Virus record (IMG/VR): IMGVR_UViG_3300020215_000076
Location: 1-44,968 of that record
Reading direction: 5' to 3' (one strand)
DNA from: a virus
DNA: 44,968 nucleotides
Shown: positions 35,305 through 43,048 of the stretch, in pieces
Layout: every line of letters begins with the position of its first letter
How positions within the stretch are numbered: position 1 is the first letter of the stretch
Made by a program: the position numbers and the translations under genes
Notes under the pieces: generated by a model
What the model saw: the letters and a program-made list of their open reading frames with translations, nothing else
The model's database searches: none
Told to the model about the DNA's origin: nothing

Positions 35305-37437
35305 TTACTCGGCGGCGGCCGATTCCGTTTCGGCGCCTTCCTCAGCCTGGGCGCCGTCGGCCCCCTGCTCCGCGTCCATGGCCCCAGCACCTTGGATCGC
35401 GGCCTGGATGAGCATGCGCTCCTGGCCGGCCTCAACAGCGACCTTCTTGTGCAGGGCCGCGTGGTTGTCGAACAGGGTCTTGATATGCGGCGGCAGCTTC
35501 CGATACCGCTCCGTCTTCCGGAATCGGTCGAGAATCTTCAGGTGAATGTCGTGGTTCTCAAAGTCGCGCGGAAGGCAGAACTCGCCGCGCTCCATGAGTT
35601 CGTTCTCGCGCTCCGCCCACTGCTCGTCAAGGCGGTCTTCCTCGAACGCCGTCTCGATCTCGCTGACGTCCAGGATCTTGAGGATGGCGTCCTTGTGGAT
35701 GACCGGGTCAAGGATCCCGAACTCGATCATCTCCTTCACGAGTTGGCGCTGGGATGCGGGGTCGCGCGTCAGGGTCGACCCGGCGATCATGCGGACGTCG
35801 AAGTAGTCGGCGTTGGCGTTCTTGCCGACGAGATCGTCTCCGCGCACGCGCATCGCCTCGACGCGGGCGACCTCGCCGCCGGCGCGCACCAGGCGATCTT
35901 CCTTCCAGAACTGGGCGCAGTTGGAGAGGAGCATGCGACCCAGGCGGACGAGACCGTGCTCCATGTTCGAGGCCGTGTCACCCATCGACGTGTCGTCGGC
36001 CTGCTGGAGCTTCTCGACCGCCACGCCAGGGATATTCGCGCTCGGCAGGATGCCTCGGGAGACCTCGTGGTACGAGAGGATCTCCTGCATGTCGTTGATG
36101 GTGTGCTGGATCTCGATCTGAGTCGACTGATGCGTAGGCGGTGGGGGGACGATCGTCGGGACCTCCCCACGGGGTCCAGGCGTGTAGTCGATCTTCTCGC
36201 CGGCCTCGCTGTCGAACGCCGTCTGCCTGACCTTGGCCGTGCGCGGGACTAGCCACTTCGGGCGACCCATCAGCGTCCGGTTCTCGACCTCCGCCGAACG
36301 CGCCCGGTTCAGGTTGCGCTGCAGGGGGATGGCCTGCTCGACCATCGCCATGCCCCAGAAGCGGCCCGAGACCTTGAGCTCGTCCATCTTCTCGAACGGC
36401 AGCATCTGGTGGTCGTAGGGGTTTTCGCCGTCGTGGAGGACGACGTTGTTGGCAACCACGACGTTTCGGCCGCGCGGATACTTCGGGCTCGGGCGCTCCC
36501 AGTATTCGTGGACGACAGCGGACGGCTGGCCCGAGTCACCCGCGTCAGCGTTCGACTCAAGGTCGCTCGCAAAGCCGTGGATGCCAACCATTTGCCGGAT
36601 GCGCTTCTGGTAGAAGTCGTGAAGGTGGACGTCCTCCTTCTTCACGAACTTGCCGAGCTTCGGATAGTGCTGGCAGATCCAGGTCAGCGTCCGAATTTTC
36701 GACCGCAAGATCCACTCGGAGTCGTCGATGTCCGTCGCCATCGGATCGTTGGTGATCTCGAATGGGCTGACGACCTCGAGCTCGTTTTCGCCTTCGTGGA
36801 GATGGCGCCCTTCCTCGTCGAGCATGGGAACCCGCTCGGTAAGCGGCTCCCCAGTCTCGGGGTCCAGGGCCGGCTGGCCCGTATTGGGGTCGATAACCGG
36901 CTTGTCCTCGTAGAGCGGCGCCCCGGCCCACGGGTTCCAGGAGATGTACCGCAGACCTGTACCGCACTCCAGCATCCAGCCGACGGTCGCCTTGAGCTTC
37001 GCCTGCTGATTCAGGCGGTAGAATTCGCTATCGAGAACCTTCTGGTCGAGTCTCGCGCGCTCGACGTCTTCCTGGTCGGTCGTGGCCGGCCGTGTAAAGA
37101 GCGCTGGCTTGTGGGCCGTGAGGCGCGCTCGGGTGCGGCGGTAGTAGGCGAGGATGTAGTTGATCGACAGCCGGACCCTGTGCTGAGGGACCTTGTAGGG
37201 AACCTCGAAGGTCTTCGACGCGTCGTTGTAGCTGACGTAGTGGTGCCCACGGATGAAGCTGCCGTTGATGAACCAGGTCTTCTCGTACGCCCGCTTTGTG
37301 AGATCCTTCTCCTCGTAGCGACCCTTGATCGTGCTGAGGATCGCCTTCTCGCGATCGTTCGGCACATAGACCAGCTCGTCTCCGTCGCTCTTGCCCTGAG
37401 CCTGCTTGGAGATCAGGAGGTCATTCGACGCGACCAA
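35305..37437 (-). CDS. Portal protein, 710 aa
   Basis: The size and pattern (long N-terminal clip/wing region, FWGMAMVEQAIPLQRNLNRARSAEVENRTLMG, C-terminal coiled, acidic, Ala/Glu-rich barrel-like tail) match podovirus portals of the P22 type. The portal ring forms the DNA channel and motor docking site. The start at TTG 37437 is uncertain, since no good ATG exists; the upstream gene stops at 37441. It lies between the terminase and scaffold genes in canonical order. Confidence 0.8.
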   Translation of the reverse strand: MVASNDLLISKQAQGKSDGDELVYVPNDREKAILSTIKGRYEEKDLTKRAYEKTWFINGSFIRGHHYVSYNDASKTFEVPYKVPQHRVRLSINYILAYYRRTRARLTAHKPALFTRPATTDQEDVERARLDQKVLDSEFYRLNQQAKLKATVGWMLECGTGLRYISWNPWAGAPLYEDKPVIDPNTGQPALDPETGEPLTERVPMLDEEGRHLHEGENELEVVSPFEITNDPMATDIDDSEWILRSKIRTLTWICQHYPKLGKFVKKEDVHLHDFYQKRIRQMVGIHGFASDLESNADAGDSGQPSAVVHEYWERPSPKYPRGRNVVVANNVVLHDGENPYDHQMLPFEKMDELKVSGRFWGMAMVEQAIPLQRNLNRARSAEVENRTLMGRPKWLVPRTAKVRQTAFDSEAGEKIDYTPGPRGEVPTIVPPPPTHQSTQIEIQHTINDMQEILSYHEVSRGILPSANIPGVAVEKLQQADDTSMGDTASNMEHGLVRLGRMLLSNCAQFWKEDRLVRAGGEVARVEAMRVRGDDLVGKNANADYFDVRMIAGSTLTRDPASQRQLVKEMIEFGILDPVIHKDAILKILDVSEIETAFEEDRLDEQWAERENELMERGEFCLPRDFENHDIHLKILDRFRKTERYRKLPPHIKTLFDNHAALHKKVAVEAGQERMLIQAAIQGAGAMDAEQGADGAQAEEGAETESAAAE

Positions 37438-37440
37438 GGC

Positions 37441-37866
37441 CTACCGCCCCCTCTTCGCGCCCCGCTGGAGGGCCTGTAGTTCACGATCAACCTCGACGCG
37501 GATGGCCACGTTCTCTGGGGTGAGGGGCGTACGGAAGGATCCAAGACTGGAGGCAAAGCGGGTCACAAGGCGGGCGTGCTCCTTGAACGCCTGGAGGTGC
37601 GGATAAGCATGGACGCAGACTTCGGCAGCCCGGCGTGTGACATACGTTACTTTCATCCCCTCTGGGGTCTGGTAACAATGCCCTGGTCCGAACTTCTCCA
37701 GAAGCCACTTTGCCGCCGCGCCCTTTAGCCCTGAGATGGACAGGAGAAGCGTTCGGTAGACCGATTTCCCACGGCGCCCACGCTTGATCTCGACCGACGC
37801 GGCATTGTCCAAGAGGGCCGCGAGGTAGGCGCAGTCGGCTTCTCCGAGCTTCGCCGGCTCAATCAC
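37441..37866 (-). CDS. Degenerate LAGLIDADG-family protein, 141 aa
   Basis: The N-terminus (YLAALLDNAASVEIKRGRRGK) aligns with the LAGLIDADG motif and its following strand, and the remainder (LLLSISGLKGAAAKWLLEKFG... RAAEVCVHAYPHLQAFKEHARL) follows that fold. In the motif the catalytic acid position is Ala (LAALLDNAA versus LAGLIDADG), so nuclease activity is probably lost. It sits between portal and upstream genes, a usual place for homing endonucleases. An overlap with the next gene (ATGA at 37863-37866) suggests it is expressed. Confidence 0.65.
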   Translation of the reverse strand: MIEPAKLGEADCAYLAALLDNAASVEIKRGRRGKSVYRTLLLSISGLKGAAAKWLLEKFGPGHCYQTPEGMKVTYVTRRAAEVCVHAYPHLQAFKEHARLVTRFASSLGSFRTPLTPENVAIRVEVDRELQALQRGAKRGR

Positions 37867-38060
37867 CTCAGCTTCTCCCGGAGCATCCGGCCGATGTTGC
37901 CACGGAGCTTGGGCTTCTTGCGCGTGGCGGCGCCCGTGTCGTACTTGGTCACGGGCTCGGCGCTGGTTGCGGTCTTCGGCGATGGGGTCGTCGCGGGCTT
38001 TGCGGGAGTGAGTCCAGGGCCAGCCGCATGCCGCCCCTTGGCCGTGTTGAGGATCGCCAT
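37863..38060 (-). CDS. Small basic protein, 65 aa
   Basis: ATG 38060 follows GAGAGAGG. The product is Lys/Pro/Ala/Thr-rich and basic (MAILNTAKGRHAAGPGLTPA, ending RGNIGRMLREKLR), probably disordered. Longer readings to 38237 run out of frame with the upstream gene and are rejected. Role unknown. Confidence 0.55.
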   Translation of the reverse strand: MAILNTAKGRHAAGPGLTPAKPATTPSPKTATSAEPVTKYDTGAATRKKPKLRGNIGRMLREKLR

Positions 38061-38085
38061 GGTGCCTCTCTCTCCAATCCGCGCG

Positions 38086-38271
38086 CTATCGGTTGCCGAG
38101 GGGTTCGCTTCCCGACGTGCCGCCCTGCGCGTCCTCGGGAACGACCTTGAAGTCGCGGTTGGTCTTGGCTTCTTTGGCGGCGGCCAGGGCTTCGGCGTCG
38201 GTCTCGCGGGAGCGGCCGGTGACGCCAGGGCCGTCATCCATCGGGTCGATCATGTCCGGGTCCGGGCCCAT
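38086..38271 (-). CDS. Small acidic protein, 61 aa
   Basis: A good RBS (GGGAGGCGA) precedes ATG 38271. The product is acidic and probably disordered (MGPDPDMIDPMDDGPGVTGR). Function unknown. Confidence 0.52.
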   Translation of the reverse strand: MGPDPDMIDPMDDGPGVTGRSRETDAEALAAAKEAKTNRDFKVVPEDAQGGTSGSEPLGNR

Positions 38272-38287
38272 AGGTCGCCTCCCTGTC

Positions 38288-38821
38288 TCAGGCCTTCGCG
38301 GCCATCGGCTTCTTCTTCTCGGCCACGCGCTGCTTCGCGAGGCTTACCGCCTGCTCCCAGCCGAGTTCTAGGGCCTCGTCTGGACGAGTGCTTTCCGGCA
38401 GCCGCCTCTTCCGGAGTTCGGCCTGCCAGAAGCGCCAGTCCTCGACCGTTTCGAAGAGGGCGTCGTTCCGGGTGTCCCGGAGCATGCCATCAGCCTGCTC
38501 GACAAGGCCGAGCTGGCCGAGCTCTTCTTCGGTGAAAGAGCGAGGTCCCTGCTGCTCTTCCCCAGGTCGTGACGGAGGCGCCACGATCGACGGCGGGGTG
38601 AAGTCCCCGACGTTCGGATCGTAGGCTTGGATCCTCGAGTAGAGCTCGCGCCGTTCGGCGGCGGCCGACTCCATGTGGCGGTGGAGCGCGTCCCATGCCT
38701 GCTGCTCGCGAAGGCGCAAGAGGCCGCATTCGGCTCGGACGTCGCGTCGTCCGACCCAGCGCCCAAGCCAGAAGATCGCCGCCCCGAGAAGGGCGCCAGC
38801 GATGCCGACAAAGTCTCCCAT
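38288..38821 (-). CDS. Membrane-anchored coiled protein, 177 aa
   Basis: ATG 38821 gives an N-terminal membrane segment (MGDFVGIAGALLGAAIFWLG) followed by a helical, charged body with a coiled stretch (RRDVRAECGLLRLREQQAWDALHRHMESAAAERRELYS) and a proline linker. It lies between the terminase and small proteins. Roles such as holin or internal head protein are possible; none is supported by motifs. Confidence 0.6.
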   Translation of the reverse strand: MGDFVGIAGALLGAAIFWLGRWVGRRDVRAECGLLRLREQQAWDALHRHMESAAAERRELYSRIQAYDPNVGDFTPPSIVAPPSRPGEEQQGPRSFTEEELGQLGLVEQADGMLRDTRNDALFETVEDWRFWQAELRKRRLPESTRPDEALELGWEQAVSLAKQRVAEKKKPMAAKA

Positions 38822-38828
38822 CAAACCC

Positions 38829-40340
38829 TCAGCAATCGAGCCCGTCGTTGAATCCAGTGCTCTCCTCTTCCCGGTGCTTCACGTTCCCGCGACTCTTGAC
38901 GTGCTCGTAAATCCGCACGGACATCGGACGATTGTCTTCCCCCTCCGGAGGACGCGACGCCTCCGGTCGCTTGACAAGCATGTACCGGACGGGGTCCATC
39001 ACGTGATCGTCCTTCTTGCGGGGCTTGTTCTTCTTCTCGCCGGCGGCAGGGCCGCTCGAGGCCGGCGTGTCCCAGACGTAGCGCTGGACCTCAAACTGGA
39101 AGCGCGGGCAGCGCGGGCCGACCACGTAAAACTTCGGGTTCGTGAAGCGCGGGCCGATGGCCCTCTTGGGGTTGACGGCGAGGTAGTCCTGCACCGCCTG
39201 GATTCCCTTCTCGACCTCGTTGTCCCCGTGGATGGCGTGGATCCCGAGTTCTGAGAGGTCAGCGAAGAACTGGCTTGTCGGATCTGCGGTGAACTCCGGG
39301 TTGATCCCCCACTTGGCGCACATGTTCAGGATGGTCCGCCCGCGATAGTTGATCGTCCCCTCGCGCCCTTCAGACTCGTCGTAGAACTCGTCGAACATGA
39401 ACACGTTCCCGAGGTAGTCGACGACGAAGAAGCACGCGGCGAAGCAGCGCCCGGTGTCGATGGTGACGTAGGTGTCGAAGTTCGAGCCGATCGTCCCGTC
39501 GGAGTTGAGCATCTCGGGCGGCAGCTCATCGATCAGGTGGACGTTCCGGTCGAAGCTCTTGTAGATCCGACCGACCTGGGAGTGGTACTCGCCGTAGACG
39601 CGGATCCTCCGCATGATCGGGTCGCGGATACTCTCCTCGAACCGTCGGATTTCCTCGTCGGCGAGGTGTCCGCCCACCGAGCGCGCGTTGTCCCACATGC
39701 TCGCTGAGAAGACCTCGGAGTCCTTGTCCCGCGTGTTCGGGTCAATGAACTCGTCGTAGGTCCAGGTCATGCCGTTAACGGGCGTGAACGTCAGCCAGCA
39801 GTCGCCCTGGTAGTCGGTGAGGCGGGTCTTGACCTCGTCGTAGATATCCTTGTCGGGCTCCTCGTCGAAGCTCGCCCAGTGGAGCGCGGCGCCCTGGAAG
39901 ACCTTCCGGTCCATCTCACAAGACTTGAAGCCGATGATCGAGCCGTTCGGGAGGATGAGTTGGTCCCAGCAGTTGCGCTGGCGCTTGACGATGTTCTTGA
40001 GATACGACGCCGGCAGATAGCGCTCGAACTTCGGCTGCAGGATGTCGCGCTGCGCGTCGTTCGAGACGGAGATAATCCAGCCGTAGTTCGGGACCGGGAT
40101 GTCCTGCTTGTGGGGATTCTGCCCGAGGGCGTAGCGGATGGCCTGCGCTACGTGGGCCTCAGTCTTCCCGGCGCGGTTCGCGGCGATGATCGCCTTGACG
40201 CGCCTCTTCGAGACGTGAAACGCGGCCAGCTTCTTGAGCGGCCGATAGAACTCCCAAGGCCTCTCTTCCTTGCGGCGGCGCCGCGCGGCTAGAAGCTCAC
40301 GGAACTCTTGAAGCGCCGCCCTCTCCGGTGGGTTGAACAC
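38829..40340 (-). CDS. terL: Terminase large subunit, 503 aa
   Basis: The ATPase has a Walker A variant AANRAGKTEA (about 53-62) and Walker B WASFDEEP (about 155-163, Asp159-Glu160). The C-terminal RNase H-like nuclease domain shows TIDTGR (Asp295) and FDEFYDE. It packages DNA into the procapsid through the portal. The start is uncertain: GTG 40340 keeps overlap with terS to 44 bases; TTG 40415 would overlap by 119. Confidence 0.9.
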   Translation of the reverse strand: MFNPPERAALQEFRELLAARRRRKEERPWEFYRPLKKLAAFHVSKRRVKAIIAANRAGKTEAHVAQAIRYALGQNPHKQDIPVPNYGWIISVSNDAQRDILQPKFERYLPASYLKNIVKRQRNCWDQLILPNGSIIGFKSCEMDRKVFQGAALHWASFDEEPDKDIYDEVKTRLTDYQGDCWLTFTPVNGMTWTYDEFIDPNTRDKDSEVFSASMWDNARSVGGHLADEEIRRFEESIRDPIMRRIRVYGEYHSQVGRIYKSFDRNVHLIDELPPEMLNSDGTIGSNFDTYVTIDTGRCFAACFFVVDYLGNVFMFDEFYDESEGREGTINYRGRTILNMCAKWGINPEFTADPTSQFFADLSELGIHAIHGDNEVEKGIQAVQDYLAVNPKRAIGPRFTNPKFYVVGPRCPRFQFEVQRYVWDTPASSGPAAGEKKNKPRKKDDHVMDPVRYMLVKRPEASRPPEGEDNRPMSVRIYEHVKSRGNVKHREEESTGFNDGLDC

Positions 40341-40968
40341 CGGGTTCGGGGGCACCGCTCCCTTGGGCGGGAGCGGCTTTGCTGGGCTTGACACCCTTGA
40401 CCTCAGCTTCCGCAAGTTGCACGGCCTCGGGCCCCAGACGCTGCGCGAGTTCCATGATCTTCAGGTCCAGGTCCCCGACGGACAGGTTGTTGAACTGGAG
40501 GTTGTTCGCGTGGATGGAGATTCCAGAGCCTTGGCCAGGGTCGATCGCCAGCCCGGAGGCGCGCATGCAGTCGAGCGCACCTTTGCGGCGAGTCTCCTCG
40601 TTCTCGCTGTCGCGAGTGCTCTTGAGCGTCGCCCAGGTCTTCGGGATCTCAAGCAGCGCGTCCCGGGTAAGGGCCGTCCGCATGAGCTTCTGCATGTCGG
40701 CCGTTTCGCTGCTAAACCAGCGCGAGATCGTGCCCTTCCCGATTCCGGCGAGCTCGGCGCACTGGACCATCGAGAGCCCGGCCATCATGAGCTCGCAGAC
40801 CTCGCGCTTGAGGTCGGGAACGGCGAGGGCGCGCAGGTACGACTCCGCCTGTTCGCGCGACCCGTAGAGTGCCGTCACGTACTCATCGGTCGCGTTCTTG
40901 ACGGCAAGCGCCCGCTGCTTCACCGCCTCGTAGGCGCCGGCCGGGGCGTCGTCCAGAGTCTTCCCCAT
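40297..40968 (-). CDS. terS: Terminase small subunit, 223 aa
   Basis: ATG 40968 (MGKTLDDAP) is the start. A helix-turn-helix lies at CELMMAGLSMVQCAELAGIG-KGTISRWFSSE (about 55-85), typical of terminase small subunits that recognise the packaging site, followed by a helical oligomerisation region and a disordered Pro/Gly-rich tail. The gene is directly upstream of terL. Frames running further upstream belong to other genes. Confidence 0.75.
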   Translation of the reverse strand: MGKTLDDAPAGAYEAVKQRALAVKNATDEYVTALYGSREQAESYLRALAVPDLKREVCELMMAGLSMVQCAELAGIGKGTISRWFSSETADMQKLMRTALTRDALLEIPKTWATLKSTRDSENEETRRKGALDCMRASGLAIDPGQGSGISIHANNLQFNNLSVGDLDLKIMELAQRLGPEAVQLAEAEVKGVKPSKAAPAQGSGAPEPGVQPTGEGGASRVP

Positions 40969-40970
40969 GG

Positions 40971-41321
40971 CTACGACAACCTCGCCTTCCCGCCCTCGAT
41001 CGCCTTGAGCGACGGCTTCACCTGCTGCTTCTCGACGCGCATCCCGGGCGGCATGAGCGCGGTCAGCATCTCGAGCTTGATCTCGGGGATCGTCTGGTCG
41101 TTCGCGGTGAGCGGTTCCCACTCACTGGACTCGAGCAGAAACGCCACGGTGCCGGGTCGCTCGGGAACCATGGTCGTCCCGATCAGCTTCGCGTCGGCGG
41201 GCAGACCGTAGAGCCGATAGGCCGCGCGCCCGTCAAGGCTCCGGAGGTAGCCGAAGAGCGACTTGCCGGTCATCGCCAGGACCCGCACGCGCTTCCCGAC
41301 GGCGCTGAAGAGTTCGGTCAC
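40971..41321 (-). CDS. Hypothetical protein, 116 aa
   Basis: GTG 41321 overlaps the upstream TGA by 4 bases. The product has a beta-rich N-terminal half (KRVRVLAMTGKSLFGYLRSLDG... PGTVAFLLESSEWEPL) and a helical end. Its position before terS suggests a packaging accessory or regulatory gene. No known family. Confidence 0.58.
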   Translation of the reverse strand: MTELFSAVGKRVRVLAMTGKSLFGYLRSLDGRAAYRLYGLPADAKLIGTTMVPERPGTVAFLLESSEWEPLTANDQTIPEIKLEMLTALMPPGMRVEKQQVKPSLKAIEGGKARLS

Positions 41322-41626
41322 GTGTTTGCCCTCGAGCCGTCAGACTTTGTCGAATCAGGCGGCACGATCGTCGGGCACGGCAGGAGCGTATCGTGAACGT
41401 CGCGGCAGGTGCCGCAGACGAGGAGCTTGGGAGGCGCCTTGGCGAGGCGCGGCTTGGTGATGCTGGTGCGGATCTCTGTCTCGTGCGGGGTGACGTCGGT
41501 GTGGTCAGAGCCGCAGCGCGCGTGCTCGCGCCCTTTCTTGAAGAGCCACACCGCAATCGCGATCAGCCCGAAGAAGGCGAAGCCGCCGATGATCTCCCAC
41601 TCGGACTGGATGCGGAACGGACCCAT
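41318..41626 (-). CDS. Membrane protein with CxxC tail, 102 aa
   Basis: GGAGG precedes ATG 41626. A transmembrane segment (IIGGFAFFGLIAIAVWLF, about 12-29) is followed by a basic stretch and CGTCRD (about 71-76) in the tail. The position at the start of the late block is unusual for a membrane protein, and its function is unknown. Confidence 0.55.
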   Translation of the reverse strand: MGPFRIQSEWEIIGGFAFFGLIAIAVWLFKKGREHARCGSDHTDVTPHETEIRTSITKPRLAKAPPKLLVCGTCRDVHDTLLPCPTIVPPDSTKSDGSRANT

Positions 41627-41671
41627 GCTATGCCTCCGCGAGTCGTGACGCGAGAGTCGGGTTCAAAGTTC

Positions 41672-42073
41672 TTAGTCCTCTGGCCCCGCAACCTCGAGCG
41701 ATTCTGAAACTCGATCGTACAGGGTGGCCCCGCCTTCCGCCCTCAGTCTATCCGCCCCGTAGAAGATCTTGGGCCTGCGGTGGGTCGCCACTGGCGCCGC
41801 GTCCCCTAGCTGCTCGTGCACGCGGTCCAGTAGCCTGTGAACTCTCTGCCTGAGCGTCGACCAGCACGCCCGGCACGCCCGCCTCGACTCGGCCCTGCCC
41901 CCGGTCGCACACGCCTCGCACCCGCGCGCCAGCCCGAGCTCCAAGGCCGCCCTCGTCAGGTCAAAGTCGTATTTGACGATCAGCGTCGCCGCTTGACAGC
42001 CCGCCGGCCCGAACCCCGCGATGATCCGAAAGACCGCCTGCCCTGCCTCGTTGCTCCGAAGCGCTGCCCTCAT
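41672..42073 (-). CDS. Hypothetical protein, first gene of the leftward block, 133 aa
   Basis: ATG 42073 has GGAGG upstream on the minus strand. It contains CEACATGGRAESRRACRAC (about 52-70, four cysteines, possible zinc site) flanked by helices (AVFRIIAGFGPAGCQAATLI, STLRQRVHRLLDRVHEQLGD). As the first gene after the candidate leftward promoter it may regulate late transcription, but this is a guess. Confidence 0.55.
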   Translation of the reverse strand: MRAALRSNEAGQAVFRIIAGFGPAGCQAATLIVKYDFDLTRAALELGLARGCEACATGGRAESRRACRACWSTLRQRVHRLLDRVHEQLGDAAPVATHRRPKIFYGADRLRAEGGATLYDRVSESLEVAGPED

Positions 42074-42093
42074 ACCCCTCCGTCCCCGCTAGG

Positions 42094-42105
42094 TCAACGC
42101 GTTTA
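42094..42105. promoter_or_regulatory. Operator-like site 1, TCAACGCGTTTA
   Basis: A copy of the TCAACGCGTT(G/T)A site, here across the predicted start of the leftward transcript. The perfect palindrome core is AACGCGTT. Confidence 0.5.
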
Positions 42106-42109
42106 AAGA

Positions 42110-42138
42110 TGCTTACCACACGGGGGCGGCGTTGTCAA
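42110..42138 (-). promoter_or_regulatory. Candidate leftward promoter
   Basis: On the minus strand TTGACA (42133-42138) is followed after 17 bases by TAAGCA (42110-42115), preceded by TGG (extended -10). Predicted transcription would start near 42103, inside operator site 1, about 30 bases before ATG 42073. Confidence 0.45.
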
Positions 42139-42794
42139 GTGGTTTGTGTAGAGGGGGATAAAGAAGGGTTACCCCTCTGAGAGGAACGTGACTCCAAAAA
42201 CCCGGCATACCCCCCATATGGGCGGAGTGAGGGGCTGAGTCGCTGAGTCCACCGACGAGGGCGCACGGGGTGGGCAAGGGAGGGCAGGCGACGGGGAGGG
42301 GGTTGCGACCCCCTCGCCCCCCCCCCGGCCCCCACCCCGACGGGACGACGACGGGGGACGACGGAAGAGGTCAAGACTATGGCGGCCTGCGGGCCGCATC
42401 GGGCCGCCCGCCGGAGGCCCCCCCCCGTAACCGTCCCGTCCGCCCCGGACGAAGTTCGGGGCGAGGGACAAGGCAGGGCGATGAAACCGACACGTACCCC
42501 CCAATTATCCGCGCACCCCGAGATCTCAGTAATGCACGCCCAACCCATGACAGCCCGGCGCACGTCCACCAGGGGCAAGCCGGCCGCCCATCCGCCTACG
42601 TGGCGCGGCTTTGCGTTTTGCGAACGTCCCGCGTCGTACCCGGCCCCGTCCCTTCCGCGCCGCCGCGTCGCCGTCGTTCCGCTCCCCGCCAGCTCCACCG
42701 GGGGGACAGGGGGGCGGACCGGGGGGACGAGCGGAGCGGAACGCGGAGCCGTCCCCCTGGACCCCCTCCCCCTAGGGAGGGGGGAGAATGAGGA

Positions 42795-42818
42795 GGATAC
42801 GGGGGAGGATACGGGGGA
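42795..42818. repeat. Two tandem copies of GGATACGGGGGA
   Basis: Two exact 12-bp copies adjoin at 42795-42806 and 42807-42818. Confidence 0.7.
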
Positions 42819-42834
42819 TGATTTACAGGAGGAG

Positions 42835-42864
42835 TCTCGCGGACTCTCGCGGAATCTCGGAGAA
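42835..42864. repeat. 10-bp direct repeats, TCTCGCGGAx
   Basis: TCTCGCGGA occurs at 42835 and 42845, with a diverged copy (TCTCGGAGA) at 42855. Spacing is 10 bp, one helical turn, between the GC-rich segment and the operator array. Confidence 0.6.
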
Positions 42865-42895
42865 TCCAATTAGAGCACGTCGGCAAAATATCTTT

Positions 42896-42907
42896 TCAAC
42901 GCGTTTA
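42896..42907. promoter_or_regulatory. Operator-like site 2, TCAACGCGTTTA
   Basis: Second copy, 23 bp (start to start) from site 3. Identical to sites 1 and 5. Confidence 0.55.
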
Positions 42908-42918
42908 ACTGGCCTCTC

Positions 42919-42930
42919 TCAACGCGTTGA
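42919..42930. promoter_or_regulatory. Operator-like site 3, TCAACGCGTTGA
   Basis: Perfect 12-bp palindrome. Its right half plus the next bases reads TTGACT, a -35-like hexamer, and its left half does the same on the other strand. A degenerate half-related sequence (TAAGCGTTTA) follows at 42935-42944. Confidence 0.6.
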
Positions 42931-42964
42931 CTTCTAAGCGTTTAGAACGATTCTGATTATTTTG

Positions 42965-42976
42965 TCAACGCGTTTA
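42965..42976. promoter_or_regulatory. Operator-like site 4, TCAACGCGTTTA
   Basis: Copy located 46 bp (start to start) after site 3 and 23 bp before site 5, so sites 2-5 fall on a 23-bp grid with one position empty or degenerate. Confidence 0.55.
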
Positions 42977-42987
42977 TTTTTTTACAA

Positions 42988-42999
42988 TCAACGCGTTGA
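42988..42999. promoter_or_regulatory. Operator-like site 5, TCAACGCGTTGA
   Basis: Perfect palindrome just upstream of the TGGTATATA box at 43005-43013, in the spacer region of the candidate rightward promoter. Binding here would block transcription of the gene at 43049. Confidence 0.6.
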
Positions 43000-43004
43000 C
43001 TTTG

Positions 43005-43017
43005 TGGTATATATAAG
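43005..43017 (+). promoter_or_regulatory. Candidate rightward promoter (extended -10)
   Basis: TGG followed by TATATA (43008-43013) and overlapping TATAAG (43012-43017) form an AT-rich extended -10 element in an otherwise GC-rich genome. No good -35 exists at 17 bases. ATG 43049 is about 30 bases downstream of the probable start. Confidence 0.45.
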
Positions 43018-43020
43018 TGT

Positions 43021-43030
43021 CTTGAGGAAC
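43021..43030 (+). repeat. Leader motif CTTGAGGAAC before the first rightward gene
   Basis: A one-base variant of the CTTGAGGACC element in the leader of the gene at 43049. Confidence 0.4.
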
Positions 43031-43048
43031 CTGACAGGAGGTGAAATC

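Larger units (their letters stand above)
42139..42880. other. GC-rich, repeat-rich non-coding segment
   Basis: About 740 bases with long G and C runs (10 C at 42317-42326, 9 C at 42418-42426), hairpins (42441-42447/42457-42463, extended by GTCCC/GGGAC at 42433 and 42465) and no protein-like frame. Long frames exist on both strands (42135-42869 minus, 42379-42873 plus), but their translations are Pro/Arg/Ser/Gly low-complexity and no RBS is seen. It may hold the replication origin, the packaging site or a regulatory element. Confidence 0.6.

Noticed and set aside
37863-38237. Longer version of the 65-aa basic protein starting at 38237
   Set aside because: The extra segment overlaps the upstream 61-aa gene in another frame; ATG 38060 has a good RBS.
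42069-42097. Leftward promoter TTGACC-17-TATGAG
   Set aside because: Spacing is ideal, but the -10 box overlaps ATG 42073 and the RBS, so the transcript would start inside the gene. The TTGACA/TAAGCA pair just upstream is preferred.
42135-42873. Long frames on both strands in the control region
   Set aside because: No RBS, low-complexity Pro/Arg/Ser/Gly translations, strong homopolymer runs and repeats; treated as non-coding.
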